Assembly (NCBI GenBank): GCA_026225945.1
Contig: JAMJFZ010000770.1
Location: 2,644,501-2,708,500 of the forward strand
Source: Cricetomys ansorgei
Lineage: Eukaryota > Chordata > Mammalia > Rodentia > Nesomyidae
Direction: 5' to 3'
DNA length: 64,000 bases
Position numbers and translations under genes: made by a program. Below the pieces are notes generated by a model, which was given only the letters and a program-made list of their open reading frames with translations, did not search any database and had not been told where the DNA came from. Positions 22,500-35,457 of this stretch are shown here, piece by piece (positions within the stretch are counted from its first letter, which is position 1; the number at the start of each line of letters is the position of its first letter).

Positions 22500-25400
22500 T
22501 GAACCAATGAACTCATCCATATCAATGAAATATAAGTGACTTATACAAAGAGATATTTTCATTTTTAATTTTGAAAGAATCAAAAGAGATTAACTCCAAG
22601 GAGACCATTTAACTCTCTACTTGGTTTTGGTAGGCACTAACATTTATTTGCATGTATGTTACAACTCATACATTTTTGTAAAAACAAAATTTTAGAGACT
22701 TTTCTATGAAAGATCTATAAAAGTTTTATTTAGAGAATACAGTTCAATTGTACAGTCTTTGCCTAGTATGACTTGGACCCTGATTTGTATCATAAGTAAC
22801 AACACACACACATACACACACACACTCACACACACACACACACACACAAAATATAGAAATCATGGCAATCATCATGGATTTCTTTTTGTTCCCATCCCTT
22901 GTTCAAATTTCAACTTTTGGATAACTAGATTCAGTTAGTAAAATACCCAAAAATGTTTGATGTATTTTACATGAACTTATATCTTCTGTGAAGCAAAATT
23001 ACACTTCACATTGATAATTGAACCATGTTATCAGGATATCTTCTCAGTTAGAATCCTTGTGTAAATGAGCATAAGAAAATTATGTCCTAGGGATCTCAAT
23101 TGTGATGTTCTGCAGAGAGGGAAAGATTAATGGACTCTTCCACTCATTAGAAGTGTGGACTACATCAGCTGCTGCACATTAAGAAGACTTAAGTGTACCT
23201 ACACACTATAGTTCACTGACCCAAGACATTTTTCCTACATATCCACTCTGTTTTTTAGCTGGTTGGAGGCACAGATGTCCAACTTGGAAAGTTACACCAG
23301 CAAGATGGATTTGGACTTGCTGATACTCATCTTGATTAATACTCTGTCTATTGAAGAATGAACTTTGAGGGAGAATCGATCAGGATTCAGATTTTAGTCA
23401 TACCAGAAAACAAAACAAAAACAAAAATGATTTCCTATCATTGTTAAACTTGATCCTTTCTATGTCTGAAACCTATGGGTTGAATGCATGTTTGTCCTTC
23501 ATAATAAATCTGAAGGTCATTGTATTTGTTTCTCTTTAGATCTTACCTCTGGTACATTATAGGAGAATTTATACATTTGGAAGATGAATCAGAGATGGTC
23601 TTAGTAGTAACAAGAAATGTTGAATTGAGTGGGTAATCACAGAAAAAAATGAAGCAACTGCAAAAAAAAAGTTCTATGAGGTAGAGTGTGAACCATATAA
23701 TCAATCCTCATCAATTCCTGGAACACAAAACAAAGTTATGACTTTGCATAAGGTTGCTAAGCAAATAATATTAAAAATTTCAGATTTACAAGCCCACATC
23801 TCTAACCCAATAAAACTATCTTTCATTAATAACCACTCTCAAAGGAAATATTATTTTTCTCCAAAGGAGTCTTCTTGGCTATAGAAACGACTCTTAATGA
23901 CAGACCCCATGTCCTGCAGTGGATTTCCAACACAGAACCAACCCAGTGGCTTTAAAGGAGGTTGCTTGTCTCATAAAGCTTTGTTTGGGCATTCTTTTTC
24001 TTCTTTTTTTCCTTTCCCTCTTTTTTTCCTTACAGGTCTTTTTGGTTTCCAGTGCTGTATTTTTACAGGATGTCTGTATGTGCACATATTTGTGTCACTG
24101 CAACTTTTGCTTCTTCTTTTGCTCTTTCTCCTGGAAGATTTTTTTTTCTGCTCCCGTTCCAGTTTGCTTTTAACTTCTCTTATTTTATTTACTTTATTAT
24201 TTTTAGAAATCTGTCTGTATTCCAAGTAGATAAAGAATGGGTGTGGATTTGTGTAGATGGAGACTCAGGGAAGATCTCAGAGGATGTGGAAAAGGGAAAC
24301 CATAACCAGAATATATTGTATGAAAAATATTTGTAAAAAATCTTTCATACCTCATGAAAGTACAAAAATATTCATATATCTATGATCTTCAATGTTCATA
24401 CTCTAGGAACAAAGTACAATATAGTGACATCATATAATTGAATTCCATAATTTATAGAGATATAATGAACAATCCAGTCTTCAGAGAACTCACCATCAAA
24501 TGCAATGTTTCTTGACTCTGCCGGTAGTGGATAGATTTTATTCACATAGAAAGATTGTCAGCAAATAGGTGAATCACATGTTGTATACAACAGTGACCAT
24601 CTCTATGTACTATTAAAAGGGAAGTGATGAATGATAGAAATTTGTGTAAACTACAAAATACTCAGCTCTTTTTTCTCCTTATCTCAGTTTGAATGAAACC
24701 ATGTATGAACAATATTTTTATCCAAAGAGAGAAACACAGAACTGCAGGTGAAGAAGTGAGATGGTTAAAATCTTTGTGCATTGCCAGTGTAGCAGGCAGT
24801 GTAGAAAACTAGATAGTCATCCCTCAAAGGCTAAAACAGAATTACCTTAAAATCCATCATTTCAGTTTCTGAACATCTATTCAAAGGAATTCAAGACTCA
24901 CCCTGAACACCTGCTTATACAGCTATGTTAATGGCACTATTCACAGTAAGTAAAGGTGTCATCCATGTACATGCTCATTGATGGCTGAAGGCATATACAA
25001 ATCTGAAGAAGAAAATTCTGACACATTATTTAACTGGTGAGTTCTTTTAAGTACATAAAAGTACATATGAGAGACATGCAGAAGTGAAATTCATGGAGAT
25101 AGAAAGTACAATGTGGACTACAAGGACTTGGCAGCAAGTGAGGAATAAATCTTCAAATGGGGATAACAAAAATGTTCCAGAAAGTCTATAAACAATTAAT
25201 GACCATATGCTGTTGAACTGTACATATCAAATTGAAGACACTCAGTTTTCTGATACATATATTCGCATCACCAAAAGGTAGAGAGAGAGGAAGGATCTTG
25301 GACGAATTAAGTAGGGGGCAAACCATGACCAAAATATATTGTATGAATAAGTGGTTAAAGAAGTACTAAAAAATAATGTTATAAAGCTCTACAATAGATT

Positions 25401-27060
25401 CAATTTATAAAAGGGGGGACACATTGTGGTTTGGCAACACCATTATTTGGATTACTCAGTCATTATTTAACTAGTTCTTATCCTGGCACATATTTAATAG
25501 CTCACATATAAAGGAAAATGTGATAGTATAAATCACAAAACTCAATTCTGAGAGTTATTCCTTTTTAAAGAGATTCTCAGAATGACTTACCTAAAAATAT
25601 GGAGCACAGTGTCTAGGAGATAGTGCTGAAAAGATAAGGATGACTGTATATCAAGGTCAACATAGATAAGTAGGTTTGGGGCACCATTCAATGGTGTTGA
25701 AGTTCTTCTTGGAGACTATCAGCTGTTCAGACTAAACTGACACCTAATAAGTCTCAAGGCTCTCAAAGCTGTCTTCTAGGATGGACAAGTGTCAAAGTCT
25801 GCTGAGTACAGAGAAATAAGTAACTCTAAACATTCTTATGTTTCCATGACTACTAGACCTAAATGGTAGATTCTAAGCGTGAAAATAGTCTAGGACTTGT
25901 AATCATATATCTAATGTCATCTTTGAAATGTTGAGAAGTCTTTTTTAAAGCAGAAATGTCTTTTTTGTGGCCTCATAGAAAATAACCAGTATAATTTTTG
26001 AAGGTCATAAGGAGCAAATTTGATAAAAATCAAAGGGAAATAAATAATATGATTATTAATGTATAGACTAGATGGGACAGGGACCCACAAAGCCCACCCC
26101 TAGTTGAAGTATGATGTCAGTTAAGTGCTACTGGGGTTGGTGGAGTCCATTTCCCTCAGGTAATTGGTCCTTGTTAAGATGTTTATTCTCGAGTTGAAGC
26201 TCCTAAACCTAAGAATAGTAGTACAGCAACAATTAGACTTATTTTTGTTTAGGTAGAGGGCACATGAAGCTGGGTTATGGGTATAGCGTGAAGGATCTGG
26301 GAGGAGTGATAAGTTAATAGGAACAAGATATGTTGTATGCATAATTTTTCAAATAAAAATATAATAATAAATATATTTTTAATTAAAGGAAGGAAAAGAA
26401 ATTCCATAGTAGATTAAAAGAAATCTATTCCACTTTAAAAGCCAGCATTTTTCCTGAAAAAAACAGACCAGTCTTCTCAAACATAAAAAACAAGGCTGAA
26501 TAGGGACAACATTTGCTATGGCTCTCAAGGGAAACTTATATCCTTCTCTTTTTCTTGTACGTTTTACTTGAAGTGTGAGTATTTCCTGCTTAAGATAATG
26601 GTTGTAAAAGTGTAGAGTTTTATTTACAACTCTGACAAAAAATAAGGAATTCCCACTATCTATAGTCATAGTCAAGGTGAAACAGGTATAAAAGAGAGCA
26701 AAGTGGGGAGGGCATATAGGATTTTTCTATTTTATGAATTTATTCTTCCTAATTCCTACATTATCTGTAGTATAATTCTCCAAGGAGAAAATATGTGGCC
26801 CTTAATTATGCAGTACAATGAATGTGCATATTGTTATGTGTCTAGTATCCTACATAGGGGTTAAGAAATAGAATGCTTCTGTTGGGGCTGGTTATTCAAT
26901 ATTGGAACACTTGTGTGACATGGATGGGATATATATAGGTCAAGAGATGATAGATGATATATTGGTAGATAGAAGATGAATGTACAAAAATTCCTTAATG
27001 TATAGATGGGTGGAATGAGAGATAGACATATTGATAAATACATGAAAGATGTATATATAT
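22500..27060. other. AT-rich gene-poor DNA
   Basis: It holds a (CA)n tract at 22801-22848, a T/C-rich stretch at 23995-24160 that creates spurious overlapping frames on both strands, and unassigned sequence. No exon, RNA gene or intact element was recognised. Confidence 0.4.
22801..22848. repeat. (CA)n microsatellite
   Basis: CA repeats with a few single-base interruptions. Confidence 0.95.
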
Positions 27061-27072
27061 GGATATCTGTGT

Positions 27073-27124
27073 GTACACACACACACAGACACACACACAT
27101 GTGCACGTGAGCACACACACACAT
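27073..27124. repeat. (CA)n microsatellite, interrupted
   Basis: CA repeats broken by short 'gtgcacgtgag' sequence. Confidence 0.9.
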
Positions 27125-27239
27125 AGCAAAAGATGAATGAGTCTATGGAATATATATGATAGATTGATGGTACCTGAATAAATTCAGAATTGTCCAATGT
27201 GTTCCTTGTATGATCAAGTCCCATTGCCTACTGGAAGTA

Positions 27240-28490
27240 ACCCTAAGGGTACTCAAAGAGAAGAAATATGGCATATTGATGTTTTTCATGTTGCAGAATT
27301 TTGGAAACTAAAGTTTTTACACCATGCTATTGATAGTTACTCAGGATTTCAATGGGACTTCTGCTTTGAATTCTGAAAAGGCTGATTCTGTAATTACACA
27401 TTCGCTGGAAGTGATGGCCATTATATGACTACCTTTACAAATTAAGACTGATAATGCCCCTGCAAATGTCTCCAGTAAAATGAAAAAAATGTATACTTTG
27501 GCATAAAACATATTACCGGCATACCACACAATCCTACAGGACAATCAGTTATAGAAAGATCTAATCAAATATTAAACAAAATGCTTGCAAGACAGAAAGG
27601 AATAACAAAGACCCCCCAGAAATAAACTTCAAAGTACAATACTAACTTTAAATTCTCTGAATGTTAATGATATAGGAAAAACAACAACTGAGAGAAACTG
27701 GACAACAGATAGAATTACAGAGTTTAATCAACCCATATATTACATCTGAATATATTAACATCTGAATGGAAATCAGGACAAGTCTTGCACTTGGGAGGGG
27801 CTATACTTTTATTTCCAGTCAAAATGAGAAGTTGTGATATCATCAAAACTGATAAAGATGAGATTTTAGCCAGGAAGGTCTCCTGAATGCCGTGACAGCT
27901 GACCTGAAAAGCTTAACTATAGAAAGAATATTTCTTTTAAAAAGATAGAGCCTTCTAATGATTGTAGTAAAGTACCAAAGCTAAAAGCAACAAAAAATCA
28001 GCTCTGGGTCATGGTGTAAAGTTTCTGAATAAGATGAAGAATATGATGACTTAATGAAAAACTGTCTCCATTTCATTATGGCTGATTTAGAACATTTGGC
28101 TGACAGTCATCAGAATGTTCCAAGAAAACATAAGGAAAATAATGACCCATCACTGCAAATTTGACCCACCCTCCAAAAGTTCGAAGACATCCTATGACCT
28201 GTACAATTGCTGACAGTGCAAAGAGTCACATGACAGAATCGGACAGATTTGCAACCTGCTTGAAAGCAAAAGCTTCAGAGAAAAATGACTGATCCCAGCA
28301 ACCTCACAACCCCTGAATTTCTACTCTCTGTTAGTAATCCATCATATATGAATGCAAAAGAAAAACTTCTGAAGACACAGAGGGCAAAGAGATGACCTAA
28401 CAGAAGGCCTCTGGGGGGAAAGCAATCAATATAGTACAACTTATATCTTAGTAAAAAGGAGGAAATATGTAGGGCTACACTTTGCCAAGA
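27240..28490 (+). pseudogene. Degraded class II retroviral pol (integrase) remnant
   Basis: Plus-strand translation gives an integrase core in pieces. The first catalytic-Asp region (IWHIDV...) lies near 27265, the second (KTDNAPA-like, now frame-shifted) near 27445, and the conserved 'ITGIPHNPTGQ' followed by VIERSN with the catalytic Glu near 27510-27560. Multiple stops and frame changes separate these pieces. Downstream sequence to about 28490 is probably further provirus or LTR. The IN motif order is that of betaretrovirus/IAP-type elements. It is non-functional and clearly older than proviruses A and B. Confidence 0.75.
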
Positions 28491-28779
28491 TGTTTTTTGT
28501 ACTGTGCAGCCTTCCTTGTGGTTGCTTACCATGTGGTCTTCTGGGAACAGCTTGAAAGGGCTTTATAAGAGAGTGTGTCAGTTGGAAAAATAAGTTCTAG
28601 TTAGTTATGCAAGGACAGAGGAATTAGTTCTAGAGGACGTGGTTGGAAAAGCATGTTAGGGATAGCTAATGGGACAGAAGATTTTGGTAGCAAAGGACAG
28701 AGGAGCTACATTTAGAGTTAGTGGTGGGGACAGAAGAGTTCGAGTTAGAGCTAGAGTTAGAATTAGTTTACAACTTACA

Positions 28780-29390
28780 AATTCAATGCAATCAAATTTC
28801 CCTTCTCATTCTTCACAGAAATAAAACAAAAAATCAGCCTTAAATTCATACTGTGCTTCAAAAAATACAGTATATGCAATACAAAAAGTAGACTGTTGGA
28901 AGGATAGCCATCCAGGATCTTATCATTTCCATTCAGGAAATATCATGGACCATTAGTAATGTAAACAATATGGGATGGGATGGGTACAAAAACAAACATG
29001 TTGACCAAAGGAACAGATTCAGAGATTCAAACATGAGCATGTGCATACATACAACCATCTAATATTTCACAAAGTTGCCAAATATAAATATTGGATTTTA
29101 AAAAACATCTTCAACTAATTATGTAGGGAAAACTGGATACTCTCATTTCAAGGGAAAATTTTTAGTTCTGTATGTGTCATCTTGTACAAACACCAACACA
29201 AAATGGATCAAAGAACTAATGAAAATACTAAATTGTTGAATCATGTTGAAGAATGCATTAGTAATACTGAATATGACAGAGGTATAGAAAAGCTCCTTGA
29301 GAATATAACTCCATTGGTCCAAGAATTAATGCCATCAATTGACAAATGGGACTCCATAAAATGAAAATAAATGTTGCCAATTGTCAATGT
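28780..29390 (+). mobile_element. LINE-1 ORF2 3' remnant
   Basis: Segments parallel to L1 ORF2 appear in order: 'gaccaaaggaacagattcag', then 'gggaaaactggata', 'cttgtacaaacacc' with 'aaaatggatcaaag', and 'gacaaatgggactccataaa'. The copy is highly diverged with stops in all frames. Confidence 0.65.
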
Positions 29391-29770
29391 CAATTCTTTC
29401 ATTTTGTTTTGTTTCAGCATTTTTATCATACTTGTCTTTTGTTTTTTTAAGTTTTTATTTTTGTTGGTTTGTTTTCTTTTTTTTCCAAAGGGAGTGAGAG
29501 ACTCAGAGAAAGAAAGAGAAAGAACTTTAAGTTCTCTTTAACTTTAAGTGCGATGAAAGAAGGGGTGGAATATCAGGTAGGAAGTGGAAAGGGGGCAGTC
29601 ATTATTAAAATATATTGTACAGAAAAAATAAACAACAAGAAAAGTGCAAAATGCTTTGGCACATATAAAGAAACAGATACCAGGTGAAGAGGGACTGCAT
29701 ATAAATGTCCTTGAATCTTTTCCAATCAAAACCTTCACTCGGTTTTAATATTTAGAATATATAAAGAAAT

Positions 29771-29925
29771 GAAGCCAGGTGGTGGTTGCACACACCTTTA
29801 ATTCTAGCACTCAGGAGGCAGAGGCAGGGGATCTCTGTGAGTTCGAGGCCAGCCTGGTCTACAGAGTGAGTTCTAGGACAGCCAGAGTTACAACAGAGAA
29901 ACTCTGTCATGAGAAACCAAAAACT
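29771..29925 (+). repeat. B1 SINE
   Basis: 'gccaggtggtggttgcacac' head, 'gttcgaggccagcctggtct' box-B region and an A-rich end. Confidence 0.95.
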
Positions 29926-30419
29926 CTGCCAAGTAATGTGCTTGAATATCATGTAATTGTGGAATTGATTTGAATCCCCACAATCATTAATGATGTTGAC
30001 AAAAATTTCCATGTTTTTGAGAACATATTTGGAGGCTCTTGTAGGTAAATTGTATGCTTAGCTACAAGCCCACTTAAAGTATTATTTATTTATGTGTTAT
30101 TCATTTATTTATTTATGTACATATGTGATGTATGCCTGTGTCGGTGTGTACCCACAAACTGGAGGAGAGCATTAGGCATCAGAGGTGATCTTTATCATTC
30201 TCCACCATTTTCCTTTGAGATATAGTCTGTCATTGAATGTAGAGCTGGGATGGTGTGTGTGTGTGTGTGTGTGTGTGTACATACATGAATATGAACATGC
30301 ACATGAGGGCACACACATGCCACAGCCTGCTTATGGGAATCAGAGAACTTTTCAGAATCAGTTTTCTACTTTTTTAGTTATAGATGCTGTGGGAACACAT
30401 ATTTTATTTACTTTGGAAA
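29926..30419. other. Unassigned DNA with (TTTA)n-like and (GT)n tracts
   Basis: ATTT-rich sequence near 30085-30120 and a GT run at 30253-30278; no gene recognised. Confidence 0.5.
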
Positions 30420-30945
30420 GACTTGTGTGTTAGTTAAGCTAGAATCACAATCAGTTTGCTTAGTTTGAAAAAAGGTTTTGATGAATGTGTTGAAAAACCC
30501 ATTGAAAATGTGTTTCCATTTGTTTAGTTTTTGAGACATTCGAATAGTTGCACATGCTTGTAGGAACGCATAAGTTACTTAGTTCTAAAAGTCTTGTTTT
30601 CCATAGTTACGTTTGAATGTCTCTTTCTTTAGTTAGAAAAGACAGGAATTCTTGGGTTAGTGGAAAAACACATAGAAACTGCATACATTCGTTTAGATTT
30701 TAAGGAATACGTTTAGTTGTAGATGCTGTGGGAACACATATTTTACTTAGTTCTGAAAGACTTGTTTGTTATTAAGCTAGATTCACATTCACTTTCCTAA
30801 GATTGAAAAGAGGATTTTGAAGAACATGGTGAAAAACTCATTGAAAGTGTGATTCCACTTGTATAGTTTTTGAGACATTCGCATAGTTGCACATGCTGTA
30901 CATAACTTACTTAGTTCTAAAAGACTTGTATTCCGTAATTACATT
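30370..30945 (+). repeat. ~340-bp satellite, left block (about 1.6 units)
   Basis: It shares the unit structure of 35458-37885. The half-unit markers 'agatgctgtgggaacacata' (about 30384 and 30722) and 'gacattcg..agttgcacatgct' (about 30536 and 30876) alternate. It ends abruptly at about 30945 where retroviral sequence begins. Confidence 0.85.
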
Positions 30946-31017
30946 TGACCTGATCAATATGACCCTTGTCAACACTGTAATGCATAAGTGACTTCCAGGA
31001 AATTGTTACACAAACTA
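30946..31017. repeat. Inverted repeat arm 1 (72 bp)
   Basis: Reverse complement of 31490-31561 with one mismatch, lying exactly at the left junction with the satellite. Confidence 0.95.
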
Positions 31018-32410
31018 ATGTAATCTAAACAAATGTAAACTGATTGTAGGGTCAATTTAGAGGAAGGATTCTGATACCAGCGGCAAGAGGATTGATCAGT
31101 CGTAAGTGAAAAGTTGGCATTGACCACTAAGCCCTCATAATAAGGGGGCCTAGCATGGTAACACATCCAACAAGACTCTGTGAGGTCAGGCCTAGAGGCA
31201 TTCAGGATGGAAAAGTATGATTAAGAAGCTCCAAAAGAGAGTCTTCTGTAGACTTCTGTATGAAAGGAGGCAATGAGCTGTAAGAGTTGAAAGTCTGGTT
31301 TATGTTTGGGTTTAGGACAACGTTTGGGCCAATGGCTCTAATTGAGGCGCCGGTTCTTTCTTGAGGCTTATAGTAAAAATATTCTCCGGGTCCCAACTAA
31401 AGGCATAAAGCCTGATTCCCCATGTTTTGGAACTTTCCCAATTAGCTTCTTTTCCCTCAGCAGTAAACTTTATTATAAACCGTGGATGGTAGTTTGTGTA
31501 ACAATTTCCTGGAAGTCACTTATGCATTACAGTGTTAACAAGGGTCATATTGATCAGGTCATTTTTGACTGGTGGATCCCAAGCAATAAAGCCTGTGGAC
31601 TCACATCCCCATTTGTAACAGTAGATATGCTCAAGGCTCCCACATCCTCTCTTGGTACTACCATTGGCAGGGCAAACATAAAATGCGCCATCGTAAGTGT
31701 CTTCCCATGCCAGACAATTAAAGAGGCCCTTGCCACTAAACTCAATATCAGGGAATAATGTCCCTAAAGGTGCCTCTTTGGAAGTGGTATTGATGATTTT
31801 GTCACTGGTCTGAACAGACTCAATAATGGCCATAGTGTAAGGAGCAGTAGCCCCGTAAAGGGCCACAGCCGTCTTAAGTTCTTTGATGACCTTGAACTCA
31901 AAACCTGTGTGATTATGCCAGACTTGACCCGGGCATCTATAGTCTCAGTGACAGGGAAAGCAGTAGGCTTGTCAGTGTTGATTGGTGCTGTCTTTGGTGC
32001 TGTCCGTGGTGGGGAGGCTTTGACAGCAACCACCACATCTCTTGATGTTGGGTTCTACTGTAATAGATAATCTTCTCAGGGAGGCTGGTCCTTCCTGGAA
32101 GTATTGTTATTATCCATTAGGTGGACTAGCTGCTCAGGCAGCCATCTGGCAGCATCATTAGATTGTGAATACATGCAGACAGACCCACGACCCCAGATTA
32201 GTACTGGGTCAGGCCCATGCCATTGTCCATCAAAGGGGTTGCCCCTTGTTTGAATTCAATCCCTTAGAATTTTTAGCAAAATGTCCAGTCCTGCCACAAT
32301 TATTTTGCATCTCCTTTTTTGAGCTAAGAACTCGGGGATAGTATATTCCTGTAAGGCAGTGGCCATGACTTAAGCAAGCCTGGGAGACACTGTGGCTGTG
32401 CAAGATGCCC
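31018..32410 (-). pseudogene. Gammaretroviral-type env surface-subunit pseudogene
   Basis: On the minus strand, pieces in at least three frames follow Env SU order. The cysteine-rich receptor-binding segment ('[16 protein letters not shown]' and '[10 protein letters not shown]') lies at about 31590-31690. The proline-rich middle is near 31200-31400. The C-W-M-C isomerase-type motif followed by 'PPYYEG' is near 31120-31170; CWxC is the hallmark of gammaretroviral SU. TM is absent and several frame changes break the gene. It cannot make an entry protein. Confidence 0.75.
31490..31561. repeat. Inverted repeat arm 2 (72 bp, original Env copy)
   Basis: It lies in its natural position in the env remnant and is copied inverted at 30946-31017. 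Confidence 0.95.
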
Positions 32411-34690
32411 CTAGGGAATGAAGTGCTTTCTCCTGGAAAAGTGACAGCCTGCTCTAGAAACTTTACGGTGTCTGTATTTTTAATCCAAATTTTTAAAAGA
32501 ATTCTTTAATGGACTATTTCAGTTTAATATACAGTAATACACTGTAGATAAAGTTAGCATTTCCCCCACTAACTTTAATATGGACTCATATCAATGTTGT
32601 GATAATTGGAGAAATCAAAGGGGGTCTTGATATCCATGAGCAATTACCATTAAATACTCAAGTACAATGTCTTGGCCATATAAATCAAAGTACAGAGCAT
32701 TTCAAAAGGTTTAAAAAAGAAGTAATGAAAAATTATAATTATGGATATCAATATTAAAGACAATCATTTACTTGGCCGGAGACTTCCCTGTAGAAACTCA
32801 GTACAGAAGTTTTGGTTTCTGGTAACAATGGGCAAAGCACTACATGGTGTGCTCTTCGGGTCTACTTTGCTTATGCTATGCTAGCTTTAATAATAGTAAG
32901 TACAAGAGCCATTCCAACAGTTTACTCTAGTTTTAATTACACACTGTACCATTGTATCTTAATTACAACTAAGACCGGCATTTCTTCACAGTAGGACACT
33001 GGTAACTAGGAGGTTGACTTTCCATACTAAACAGTGATCACACAGAAGATGAGGATTGCTCAAGAACAAACACGGCAGCATTTGCTATCTAGGCAAACAA
33101 ACTGAACGCTTAGTTGTCATAGTTACTGTAAAGGCAAGGCCATGAGTGGTTTCATGGAGGTCTTTGCAATTCACAGCATAGTTACTTTAGAAGAGACATT
33201 GAAATTTGAATTACTGACTTACTTAACTGGCAACTATCCATTTAGGTTAGGCAAAGGCACTGTAACATATTGCGTAGGATGTTGTATTGACCTTTTTTTT
33301 TAAATAACTGTGGGATTTACTATAACTCATGAAAACTCCAGTTTTTTCATGTTAGAAAACACCATTAAAAGTAATTGCACCCGTTAGTAATTAGAATGCA
33401 CTGTAAAATCATGAAAACAAAGAACTATGGTTGCACTTTGCTTAGTGAGGGCCAAGACTGATCCTGAAGCGTGAAGAGCATCTGGGGTTCTGGGGCTCCT
33501 GCACCCCACGGGACCTACCCCGTCTCCGCCTGCCGTGGCTGAGCTTCCCAGGATGGGCTTCAATGGGCTGCGCAGGAATTGTTAGCATGCCCTGCTAAGT
33601 TGGCCTCAGAGCAATTCCCAGCTTTCTTTCACAATGACTTCAAGTTGCTCACTCGCATTGTTCCCCATTTCTTGAAGCACTCTCTGCCCCCCGCGGCTCC
33701 AGCCCCTTTGTTCAGACTTTGCAGGTAAAGAAACTCCTGTGTTCTTCAGCCATCTTCTGGGTAGATTTCCCTAGGTGGTGTCCTATTATTCAGCAGCCCT
33801 CCCCAGTCACGCGTCACAAACCCCTCCTCACCCCGGATCTAATTACTGATAACTTTGAGACATATTTTCTAACAGTAAAGCTCAGAAATCACTAAGAGTC
33901 TACGTTTCTTCTATGCTTCAGGAACGCACACATTGGGTGTTCTTAAACTGGGGACTGAAGAAATGTCCTGCAGAGCAGAGTTCCAGGAAGCAGCCTTGCC
34001 AGCAGGTTCCATCCACAGCTCGCTACTCTTTCTGCTCTGGATTCCCATTTCTGCACGCAGCACTCAGCAGCCTTAAAATAGCACACCTTGCAGAGGCCTC
34101 CGTTAAGCTCCACCCTCCCAGATGGTCAGCATCCAGTGCCAATGCACTCAGCCACCGGTCTTAGTGCTGCCTGCGAAGCCCCAAAGGAAGGAAAGGTTAG
34201 CTGTCAGGCCTCTCTTCCATTTCCAAGGACTTCCGTCCTGCCAGCCCCTTTGTCTGCAGCCAGTGCGGGGCTGTGGGCAGGACCATATACGGCACAGCCC
34301 GCAGCCTTCTTGGAATGGCTCAGGTGTGGCGCAGACCTGGGAGCCAAGGCCCCAAATCACCACCTGGAGTTTTATGTGCATGTGTGTGCACGCATGTATC
34401 TGCAGGTGTCCAAGGAAGCCCCCAGTTAAATGTTTTCTTTTACAAGTTGCCTTGGTCACGGTGTTTCTTCACAGAAATAGGAAAGTAAACTAAGACAATT
34501 ATCCTCTGAATATTTGTGTGTATCAGGCTGCCAATTATAACTGAGGGGAACCTCTTCTTGCACTGGGCAAGAACTGTAACCCATGATAGCTCTCTCTCAT
34601 ACTCACACACTCTCTCTCTCTCATTTATGGTTCCCTCTTATGGAAACCACAGACATATGTCTGTCAGAAATTTAAAGAAATCTAAAAGAA
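32411..34690. other. Unassigned interior of the gammaretrovirus-type insertion
   Basis: 32.5-33.4 kb is AT-rich and unrecognised. 33.45-34.45 kb is GC-richer with several overlapping spurious frames on both strands (for example 34088-34493). No gag or pol motif could be identified, so this may be degenerate provirus or unrelated inserted DNA. Confidence 0.4.
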
Positions 34691-34794
34691 TTTGTTTTTT
34701 TTATTTTAGTCCCTCGAGCTTTAAGTGCCTGTTTGAGGCCTTCAACAAATTTTTCATGCTGGCTTATTTATTATCCCATTTTATCTTCTTACCT

Positions 34795-34910
34795 GAGATC
34801 CTGGCTCCTTTGAGAGAGTGTCTCTTATCCGAGATCCTGGCTCCCTTTTGAGGAAGCGTCTCCTTGTGAGATCCTGGCTCCCTTTGAGGAAGCGTCTCTT
34901 TCTTGTGGCC
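34795..34910 (-). repeat. ~35-bp tandem repeat in provirus leader or U5
   Basis: Three to four copies of a 'gatcctggctccctttgagg' plus 'aagcgtctc' unit. Confidence 0.8.
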
Positions 34911-34919
34911 GCAGCACCT

Positions 34920-35457
34920 CTGTCTTCCTTCACTGATTCTCTCGTGCCCAGGCCCCGTAGTCAACACCAAGATGACCCTGCCCGCAGGTCAATCAACTAG
35001 AAAACCTGGGAGAGTGAGGATTTCTGGGACGAAAGCACGAAAGGACTGGGACAAGGCAGAGATGTCAAATGAATGCAGATCCATTTATTCAGGATTTTTA
35101 CATGGTATTTAAAGGGGACGGAGGGAGGAACTAACTAGGAGAATAACAGGATGTCTAAGGCCAAAAAACAAAAATACGATGTTTTTGAACTTTGGACAAA
35201 AACAGGATATGGGCACAAAAACAGGATAAGAGGATGAAAACAGGATGCCCCATACCTGGAGGATGTAAACCGTAAAAGGAAAAAACATCTTATTCAGGAA
35301 AAAAACAAGTCAAGGAGGAAAACAACTCTGGGACAAAAACAGGTCTAAGAAAAATAAGTCTTGTGGCCAGTAGTGGGAAATTATTTACTGATTAAGCAGT
35401 TTTAACATCATGGCATTAAAAGAGGCTGGAAAGGCTTAGAGAGATTGGCTCGCCACA
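34920..35457 (-). repeat. LTR-like segment of the gammaretrovirus-type provirus
   Basis: On the minus strand it begins TGTGGCGAGCC at 35457, next to satellite DNA. A TTTAAATA TATA-like element lies near 35108, and AATAAA is opposite about 35084-35091. The U3 part is A/C-rich with repeated 'aaaaacaggat' blocks on the plus strand. It has LTR order (TG start, TATA, poly(A) signal), but no second copy is in the window. Confidence 0.6.

Larger units (their letters stand above)
30946..35457 (-). mobile_element. Truncated gammaretrovirus-type provirus inserted in the satellite
   Basis: Satellite sequence stops at about 30945 and resumes at 35458. Between them on the minus strand are an LTR-like segment (right end, 5' side), degenerate sequence, and a gammaretroviral-type Env surface subunit in broken frames (left). 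The left end lacks Env TM and the 3' LTR. Instead it carries a 72-bp inverted copy of internal Env sequence. Two ends inside one tandem array make insertion the simplest reading. Confidence 0.7.

Noticed and set aside
23894..24336. Six overlapping frames on both strands, some Lys/Arg- or Phe/Leu-rich
   Set aside because: Caused by a T/C-rich tract. No conserved domain and no agreement between frames.
33913..34493. Cluster of 70-123-codon frames on both strands in GC-richer DNA
   Set aside because: All overlap, none has a recognisable domain, and splice or start context is poor.
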